64,000 bases of DNA, from NCBI GenBank assembly GCA_965226925.1, contig CBDDEN010000009.1:62001-126000 (forward strand). Direction: 5' to 3'. Positions 59,251 through 64,000 of the stretch are shown here, one piece after another. The first letter of the stretch is position 1. Each line of letters opens with the position of its first letter. This stretch comes from CBDDCX01 sp965226925 (lineage in GTDB: Bacteria; Gemmatimonadota; Gemmatimonadetes; Longimicrobiales; Gaopeijiaceae). The notes beneath the pieces were generated by a model that saw only the letters and a list, made by a program, of their open reading frames with translations, had not been told where the DNA came from and made no database searches. The translations under genes and the position numbers were made by a program.

Positions 59251-59622
59251 CTAGCGGTCGGCGTCCTTGTCCCCCGATCGATAGAGTATCACCCGTACCT
59301 TCTCCAGGGTGACCAGCCCTCCATCGATCATGGCGTCCAACTCCGGTAATACGTCCTGAATGCTCTCTTCCTCCTCGACCACCTCCACGATCACGGGCAG
59401 GTCGGTGGAGAGCCGCAGCACCCGGTCGGTGTGAAGCCGAGCACTCGCCCCGAATCCGGCCACTCCGCGCACTACAGTAGCCCCTGCGAAACCACGCTCA
59501 CGGAAGAAGAGCAATAGCGCCTCGTAGAGGGGACGGCCCTTGTGCGCACCGTCGGAGCAGCGGTCGCTCTCGCCGATGAACACACGCATGAGGGTCCGCT
59601 CTCCTCGGAATCGCTCGGTCAC
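59251..59622 (-). CDS. DUF190 family protein
   Basis: A 123-residue DUF190 protein, PII-like in fold. Signature: LMRVFIGESDRC, KGRPLYEALLLFFRERGFAG and ATVVRGVAGFGASARLHTDR, with VIVEVVEEEESIQDVLPELD. Members are regularly encoded beside crcB fluoride channels. GTG 59620-59622 gives the common family start (TERFRGERTL). The upstream crcB gene runs into it without its own last helix, so the junction between the two looks rearranged. Confidence 0.85.
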   Translation of the reverse strand: MTERFRGERTLMRVFIGESDRCSDGAHKGRPLYEALLLFFRERGFAGATVVRGVAGFGASARLHTDRVLRLSTDLPVIVEVVEEEESIQDVLPELDAMIDGGLVTLEKVRVILYRSGDKDADR

Positions 59623-59920
59623 GGCTACCCCCTGGTTTCGAGAAGTCGCCGTCACGAAGCAGCGTGACGGTCTCGTAGGAGAACGTGCTGAAGGTGGTGA
59701 ACGCCCCGAGGAATCCGATGGTGAGCATCGTACGCATGGCGGCACTGACGGGAAGGGCCTCCATGGCCTGCATACCGAAGCCGAGGAGGAAGGAACCCAG
59801 CACGTTCACCGTGAGCGTACCCAACGGAAAGACGCCCGCGACCGCCGCCTGAATCCAACCGGTGAGCCAATAGCGTCCCAGCGCACCGGCTGCGCCCCCT
59901 AGGGTGACGTAGAGCCAAAT
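59498..59920 (-). pseudogene. crcB: fluoride channel CrcB/Fluc, truncated and without a normal start
   Basis: The frame shows three of the four CrcB helices: WLYVTLGGAAGALGRYWLTG, TLTVNVLGSFLLGFGMQAM and MLTIGFLGAFTTFSTFSYET, which includes the channel GAFTTFST. After RDGDF the fourth helix is missing and the frame runs on as an arginine-rich tail over the DUF190 gene. At the expected start there is ATT (59918-59920), with GAGGGGG upstream; the only usual start in frame is an internal TTG at 59824. Fluoride export would need all four helices. ATT could be a rare start or an altered ATG. Confidence 0.6.
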
Positions 59921-59983
59921 GGGTCGTCGGTACCCCCTCGCTGGTACAAAAGAACGGATCCGGAAATCGCTTGCCGGATCCGA

Positions 59984-60056
59984 TGGTCGCTACTGGACTC
60001 GAACCAGTGACTTCTACGATGTGAACGTAGCGCTCTACCAACTGAGCTAAGCGACC
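59984..60056 (-). tRNA. tRNA-Val (CAC)
   Basis: A 73-base cloverleaf: acceptor GGTCGCT/AGCGACC with discriminator A, D-arm GCTC...GAGC, anticodon stem CTACG/CGTAG with loop TTCACAT (anticodon CAC), and T-arm ACTGG-TTCGAGT-CCAGT. CCA is not encoded. Confidence 0.95.
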
Positions 60057-60105
60057 TTGGCTGCGACCGCGGCGTCACGGCCACGATCCCGCCGGTCTGA
60101 AACAG

Positions 60106-60178
60106 TACCCCCACGGGGAATCGAACCCCGGTTTCCTGGCTGAGAACCAGGTGTCCTAGGCCACTAGACGATGGGGGC
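60106..60178 (-). tRNA. tRNA-Glu (CTC)
   Basis: A 73-base cloverleaf: acceptor GCCCCCA/TGGGGGT (with a G-T first pair) and discriminator A, anticodon stem CCTGG/CCAGG with loop TTCTCAG (anticodon CTC), and T-loop TTCGATT. CCA is not encoded. It lies 49 bp upstream of tRNA-Val on the same strand, so they form one transcript. Confidence 0.94.
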
Positions 60179-60325
60179 AACAAAGCCGTTACCTCACGCC
60201 TTGAGGGGCGAAAGAATACATCGGATCGGATCCCGATTCAACCCCTTGGAACGGCGGGGTGTCTATGGGTTAAATCAACACGTGCCAACGAATTGGGCTG
60301 GCGATCGAGAGACGTTGAAAGATAC

Positions 60326-60616
60326 ATGGCCGAGAAGCTGAACGACGAGTCCATCCGCGGTTGGCTGAGTGGAAGGACGGGGTGGAAGCGGAAGGGAAAG
60401 ACGCTGATCAAGGAGTTCCGCTTCACGTCCTTCCGCGATTCGATCGTGTTCGTCAACCGGGTGGCCAGTCTGGCCGACGAGGGACACCACCATCCGGACA
60501 TCGACATCCGATATACGACGGTCCACCTGACGCTCTCCACCCACGAAGCCAAGGGTCTCACGCGAAAGGACCTCGAACTGGCGGAGCGGGTCGACTTCGC
60601 CACCTCGGCCCGCTGA
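60326..60616 (+). CDS. 4a-hydroxytetrahydrobiopterin dehydratase (PCD)
   Basis: A 96-residue pterin-4a-carbinolamine dehydratase, which regenerates pterin cofactor after aromatic amino acid hydroxylation. The catalytic motif is GHHHPDIDIRYTTVHLTLST followed by HEAKGLT, with the conserved HHP and THE residues. ATG 60326 (MAEKLNDESI) fits the family length; an upstream start at 60293 is less likely. No phenylalanine hydroxylase gene is in the window. Confidence 0.88.
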   Translation: MAEKLNDESIRGWLSGRTGWKRKGKTLIKEFRFTSFRDSIVFVNRVASLADEGHHHPDIDIRYTTVHLTLSTHEAKGLTRKDLELAERVDFATSAR

Positions 60617-60665
60617 GGGGATCCCCCGAGTCCGACGTTCCGGTCGGCTGGCTCCGCGTAGGGCC

Positions 60666-61355
60666 CTACGGACTCAAGCGCAGCAACTCGGCCAGGCTTT
60701 CCAGATAGTAGTGCGGCGGTACCTCTTCGAGCCGCGCACGCGTGAACGGTCCCCAGAGCGCAGCGGCCGTGTAGACACCCGCCGCCCTACCCGCCACCGC
60801 GTCATACGGTGAATCCCCCAAGAAGACCACACGCTCGGACCGTTCGATGCCGAGTCGATCGAGCGCGAGGTGCACCGATTCCGGATGCGGTTTACCGTTC
60901 TCCACGTCGTCGTAGGTCACCACCACTTCGAACGCGTCACCCATCCCACAGCACAGGAGAGTACGAAGAGCCATCTCCCGAGCCTTGCTCGTAACGACAG
61001 CCACTCGGGTGCCCCTCTCCTTCAAGCGCTCGACCACCTCCAACGCGTCCGGGAACGCACCGACCATCTCGTCGTGTATCGTGCGTTGGAAGGTCCTGTA
61101 GGTATCCACCATCGCCTCCGCCTCTTCCACCGAACGAGCGAAGTCCCTCATCTGGACCCGTAGCGGCATGCCCATCGTGGCCAGCCACTCGCTGTCACGG
61201 CCTTCCTGTCCGAGATGCGTGAGGGTGGCATGCCGGAAGGAACGGAGAATAAGTCCGGTGGTGTCCGCCAGTGTCCCATCGAGATCGAAGAGAACCGCGT
61301 CCCAAGAGTCGGGGTGCGTCGCGCGAGGGTCTCCCCGCCGCCCGAGGGGCGCCAT
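60666..61355 (-). CDS. HAD-superfamily phosphatase, phosphoglycolate-phosphatase-like
   Basis: A 229-residue HAD hydrolase. Motif I is VLFDLDGTLADT (nucleophile Asp), motif II VAVVTSK, Lys of motif III in ENGKPHPE, motif IV VFLGDSPYDA. The cap domain is of the Gph/PgmB kind. ATG 61353-61355 shares one base with the stop of the class III aminotransferase gene (TGATG). The substrate may be phosphoglycolate or pyrophosphate (PpaX-like). Confidence 0.85.
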   Translation of the reverse strand: MAPLGRRGDPRATHPDSWDAVLFDLDGTLADTTGLILRSFRHATLTHLGQEGRDSEWLATMGMPLRVQMRDFARSVEEAEAMVDTYRTFQRTIHDEMVGAFPDALEVVERLKERGTRVAVVTSKAREMALRTLLCCGMGDAFEVVVTYDDVENGKPHPESVHLALDRLGIERSERVVFLGDSPYDAVAGRAAGVYTAAALWGPFTRARLEEVPPHYYLESLAELLRLSP

Positions 61356-62698
61356 CACCCGGCCAGCTCTTCCCGCATCACGTCGCCAAGACATTCGATA
61401 CCGAACTCCACCTGAGCTTCAGTGACGACCGCGGGTGGTGCGATCTCGACGACCTCGCCTCGTGCTCCAGCCGGAAGGACCAGTAGCCCTCGCTTGAGAG
61501 CGGCCGTGGTGATCGCAACGCCGGCACCCCCCGTGGGGCCCGTCTCGATGCCGATGAGCAGGCCGCGTCCCCGCACCTCCCGCACCCCGGGAACCACGCC
61601 CACCAAAGCCTGTTCGAGCTCGAGACGCAGACGGTCGCCCAGCGTGGCGGCCCGACGCACGAGATCCTCCCCCGTCAGAACCTCGAGGAACGCCAGCGCC
61701 GTCGCGCAGGACAACGGGTGGCCCAGGAATGTGCTCGTGTGCAGCGCCTCACCCGTCGACTCGGGCCACGCGTCCATGACCTCGCGAGAACCCAGGCACG
61801 CGCTCAATGGGAGACCGCCCCCCAGGGCCTTGCCTACGCAGAGCAGGTCGGGGACCACACCCTCGTGTTCCAAGGCGAACATCGCTCCCGTGCGACCAAA
61901 GCCCGTGAAGATCTCGTCGAAGACAAGAAGGGCGCCCGCCGACCTGGTCAGCTCCGCCAGGCGACCCAGGAATCCGGGCGGAGGCACGCGCACCCCTGCC
62001 CTCCCCTGAATGGGCTCGACCACCACCGCTCCGATGGGGTCCTCGAAACCACCTTCGCCGGCCAGGATACGCTCCATCTCTGCGAGGGCCAGTTCGGTGG
62101 CACCGCTCGTCTCCGCGTCCGGTCCATGGGGAAAGGGCGCGAACGCCACTCGGTCGTGTAGCCGCCCCCGGAAGGGAGCCCGGAAGTCGGGGCGCTCGGT
62201 TACCGCCAGACTACCGAGGGTGAGTCCGTGGTAGCCGCCCTCGAACGCCAGCACTCCCGAGCGTCCAGTAGCCAACTCGGCGGTCTTGAGAGCCACCTCC
62301 ACCGCCTCGGATCCCGAGGAGGCCAGGACGCCACGGGTCTCGCTCCAGGGTGCCAACTCCGAGAGGCGCTCCAGGAGCTCGAGCTTGAGCGCGGGGGGGT
62401 GAACGTCACCCATGCCATGAACGAGACGGCCCGCCTGCTGCTCCAGCGCGGCCCGGATGCGCGGGTGGCCATGACCGGCAAGCGCGACGCCGAACGCACC
62501 GGTGAAGTCGACGTAGACGTTTCCGTCCACGTCCCGGACGTTGGCTCCCGCAGCGGCCTCCCAAAACACCGGGAAACTCCCCGAAAGAAACGTCACGTTG
62601 CGCGATTCGACTCGCCGCAACCGCTCGGCCAGTGCCATCGAGCGCGGCCCGGGCGGCGGAGTGACGAGGGAAGGCAGGAGCGAGCCGAACTCGGACAT
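61355..62698 (-). CDS. class III aminotransferase
   Basis: A 447-residue PLP aminotransferase of the omega-amino-acid type. Motifs: LASSGSEAVEVALKTAELAT, AFEGGYHGLTLG, LLVFDEIFTGFGRTG (Asp contacting the PLP nitrogen) and CVGKALGGGLPLSA (PLP lysine). It resembles 4-aminobutyrate and acetylornithine aminotransferases, but the opening FPVFWEAAAGANVRDVDGNV is shared by several subgroups, so the substrate is open. ATG 62696-62698 lies four bases after the fabI stop, and the HAD phosphatase follows without a gap. Confidence 0.83.
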   Translation of the reverse strand: MSEFGSLLPSLVTPPPGPRSMALAERLRRVESRNVTFLSGSFPVFWEAAAGANVRDVDGNVYVDFTGAFGVALAGHGHPRIRAALEQQAGRLVHGMGDVHPPALKLELLERLSELAPWSETRGVLASSGSEAVEVALKTAELATGRSGVLAFEGGYHGLTLGSLAVTERPDFRAPFRGRLHDRVAFAPFPHGPDAETSGATELALAEMERILAGEGGFEDPIGAVVVEPIQGRAGVRVPPPGFLGRLAELTRSAGALLVFDEIFTGFGRTGAMFALEHEGVVPDLLCVGKALGGGLPLSACLGSREVMDAWPESTGEALHTSTFLGHPLSCATALAFLEVLTGEDLVRRAATLGDRLRLELEQALVGVVPGVREVRGRGLLIGIETGPTGGAGVAITTAALKRGLLVLPAGARGEVVEIAPPAVVTEAQVEFGIECLGDVMREELAG

Positions 62699-62702
62699 GG
62701 TT

Positions 62703-63602
62703 CTACCCTTCGCCGAGCGGATCCTCGGCGGCCATGCCCATGGCGTGAAAGCCCATATCCACGTGGAGAGTCTCCCCCGTAATCGCTCCCCCGAGAGGGG
62801 AGCAGAGGAAAGCCGCTGCATGCCCTACGTCGTCGGCCGTGTTTACGTCTGCAATCGCGGAGTTCTGACGGTAGTAGTCGACCATGCGCTCGATGGACCC
62901 GATGGCCCTGGCAGCCCGACTGGCGAGGGGGCCCGCCGATATGGTGTTCACGCGAATGCCCCAACGCCGGCCCGCCTCGAACGCGAGCGTGCGCGTGTCA
63001 CTCTCGAGCGCAGCCTTCGCGGAACTCATGCCGCCTCCGTAGCCCGGAATGACCCTCTCGCCCGCAAGGTAGGTAAGCGACACCACGGATCCGCCCTCTC
63101 TCATGAGGGGACCGAACCGCTGCACCATTGCGACCATGGAGTACGCGCTGGCGCTCACGGCGGCCAGGTACCCGGCACGGCTGGTGTCGACCAGCGCCTT
63201 CTGCACCTCGGGTCCGTTGGCCAGAGAGTGCACCAGCACGTCCAGGCAGGGGTCACCGAAGTCGCCCCGGAGCGCGTCGGCCACCTCCTGGACCGTATAG
63301 CCGGTCAGGTCGCGATACCGCTTATCCTGGCGCACGTTGTCCGGAACGTCGTCAGGCGTATCGAAGACCGCATCCATGGGGTAGATCTTCTCCAGTTCGA
63401 TCTCACCGCCTCCCGGCAGGCTCAGATCCAGCTTTCCGCGCTCCAGGCTCATGGTGAAGATCTTCAGGACGGGCGGCCACGTTCCGACGCATATGGACGC
63501 GCCGGCCTGAGCCAGGGCTCGTACTATGGCCCAGCCGTATCCCTGGTCATCCGCGACTCCCGCCACGAACGCCCGCTTGCCGGTCAGGTCAATGGGAAGC
63601 AT
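62703..63602 (-). CDS. fabI: enoyl-[acyl-carrier-protein] reductase FabI, chloroplast-type
   Basis: A 299-residue NADH-dependent enoyl-ACP reductase that completes each fatty-acid elongation round. Rossmann start GKRAFVAGVADDQGYGWAIV, then active-site region YLAGERVIPGYGGGMSSAKA with the catalytic Tyr and Lys, and VNTISAGPLASRAARAIG. The insert with GTWPPVLKIF and about 30 following residues is typical of plant-plastid and chlamydial enzymes and absent from E. coli FabI. It leads the run fabI, aminotransferase, HAD phosphatase. Confidence 0.92.
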   Translation of the reverse strand: MLPIDLTGKRAFVAGVADDQGYGWAIVRALAQAGASICVGTWPPVLKIFTMSLERGKLDLSLPGGGEIELEKIYPMDAVFDTPDDVPDNVRQDKRYRDLTGYTVQEVADALRGDFGDPCLDVLVHSLANGPEVQKALVDTSRAGYLAAVSASAYSMVAMVQRFGPLMREGGSVVSLTYLAGERVIPGYGGGMSSAKAALESDTRTLAFEAGRRWGIRVNTISAGPLASRAARAIGSIERMVDYYRQNSAIADVNTADDVGHAAAFLCSPLGGAITGETLHVDMGFHAMGMAAEDPLGEG

Positions 63603-63747
63603 CGACGTGGTACTCCTCGCGTCTCTTGGGGATCGACTTCCGGATGCACGGGAGGAACGTTAGGGGAATCAGGCGGCGCCGTCGACCGTGGGGGGGGGCG
63701 GCCGACACCGAAGTCCCGACGCGGGCGGATGCCCAGAAGACGCACCG

Positions 63748-64000
63748 CTACAGGAGCACCCACGCAACGAGTGCCAGATAAGTCCCTACCAGCACTATCC
63801 CCTCAACCCGCCGGATCGTGAGGTTGGCCCGAACGATGGGGACGAGAAGCACCGACATGATCACGACGGCCGGAAACTGGAGGCTCAGAACGTCCGGATT
63901 CACGTCGAGCGGTGAAGCCACCGCCGAGACGCCGAGAACGGCCGCGATGTTGAAGACGTTGGATCCGATGATGTTGCCGACCGCGATGTCGGCCTCGCCC
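63748..64000 (-). CDS. Ca2+/Na+ exchanger family protein, C-terminal part (partial)
   Basis: The frame enters from beyond the window and ends at TAG 63748-63750. It shows EADIAVGNIIGSNVFNIAAV, the alpha-2 repeat of CaCA exchangers (YrbG/ChaA type), followed by two more helices. The family exports Ca2+ or takes part in Na+ balance. The N-terminal half is outside the window. Confidence 0.82.
   Translation of the reverse strand, partial: GEADIAVGNIIGSNVFNIAAVLGVSAVASPLDVNPDVLSLQFPAVVIMSVLLVPIVRANLTIRRVEGIVLVGTYLALVAWVLL

Noticed and set aside
59880..59985. Fluoride riboswitch in front of crcB
   Set aside because: Only about 64 bp lie between tRNA-Val and the crcB start position, and I see no fluoride riboswitch core in them.
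63681..63705. Nine-G run near 63690 as a possible phase-variable tract
   Set aside because: It is in a non-coding gap between fabI and the exchanger gene, with no promoter or start codon next to it that slippage would affect.
1..64000. CRISPR array or defence island
   Set aside because: The only tandem repeats seen are the 25-bp triple repeat at 30140-30214 and the IS copies. No cas-like genes or spaced direct repeats are present.

Overview
The window is a chromosomal segment of a high-GC bacterium. Most genes are housekeeping or metabolic and closely packed, often with ATGA or GTGA stop/start overlaps, and GTG and TTG starts are common. Large secreted M28-PDZ peptidases, a 905-residue secreted PIG-L hydrolase, TolB-like propellers, several lipoproteins, NSS and SSS transporters and sulfhydrylase-type methionine synthesis (MetZ) suggest a Gemmatimonadota-like heterotroph. 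That placement is inference from gene content; there is no rRNA or other marker here to fix it.

Layout. 1-8.2 kb: small secreted proteins, an amidase, metZ, then a minus-strand overlapping run of a GT2 glycosyltransferase, queG and a Ppx/GppA phosphatase. 8.25-10.65 kb: two tandem copies of one IS5-family element sharing a CTAG target site; a third copy lies at 43.0-44.2 kb. 10.7-16.8 kb: a class V aminotransferase, MazG-like protein, quinone oxidoreductase, lysine 6-aminotransferase, an internally deleted proline dehydrogenase, queE and a Nudix hydrolase. 16.9-26.4 kb: TolB-like propeller, M28 peptidase, gyrA, a sigma/anti-sigma pair and small hypotheticals. 27.0-30.1 kb: a minus-strand phenylacetyl-CoA epoxidase-like operon (paaA-paaD-paaB-paaC-zinc ribbon) behind a perfect 18-bp palindrome that fits a PaaR-type operator, plus a separate MIP18-family gene.

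30.2-49.3 kb is the most unusual part. It holds a cyclic-nucleotide-binding/SpoIIE-like phosphatase protein, a large surface lipoprotein, a metallo-beta-lactamase-fold protein, a caspase-like protease with a DUF4384-like C-terminus, a CHASE2 adenylate cyclase, a FecR-like protein, a GAF/HD-GYP phosphodiesterase, and (past an IS copy) a second caspase-like protease with a CsgG/FlgO-like N-terminus and an EF-hand-like loop, a CsgG-family protein, a TPR/CsgG-like lipoprotein and an outer-membrane beta-barrel. I read this as a possible envelope signalling and proteolysis locus joining cAMP/c-di-GMP enzymes to two caspase-like proteases and CsgG-type export parts.

49.4-64 kb: phosphofructokinase, a sodium:solute symporter with a 58-residue membrane partner, a secreted PIG-L hydrolase, an NSS transporter, a permuted aconitase-family enzyme, DUF190 and a damaged crcB, tRNA-Val and tRNA-Glu, pterin dehydratase, an HAD phosphatase, a class III aminotransferase, a chloroplast-type FabI and the end of a Ca2+/Na+ exchanger.

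Several genes look damaged. Ppx, the large lipoprotein and the beta-barrel carry single-base frameshifts. Proline dehydrogenase, a SnoaL-like protein and crcB have lost segments. The sequence alone cannot separate true decay from assembly error.
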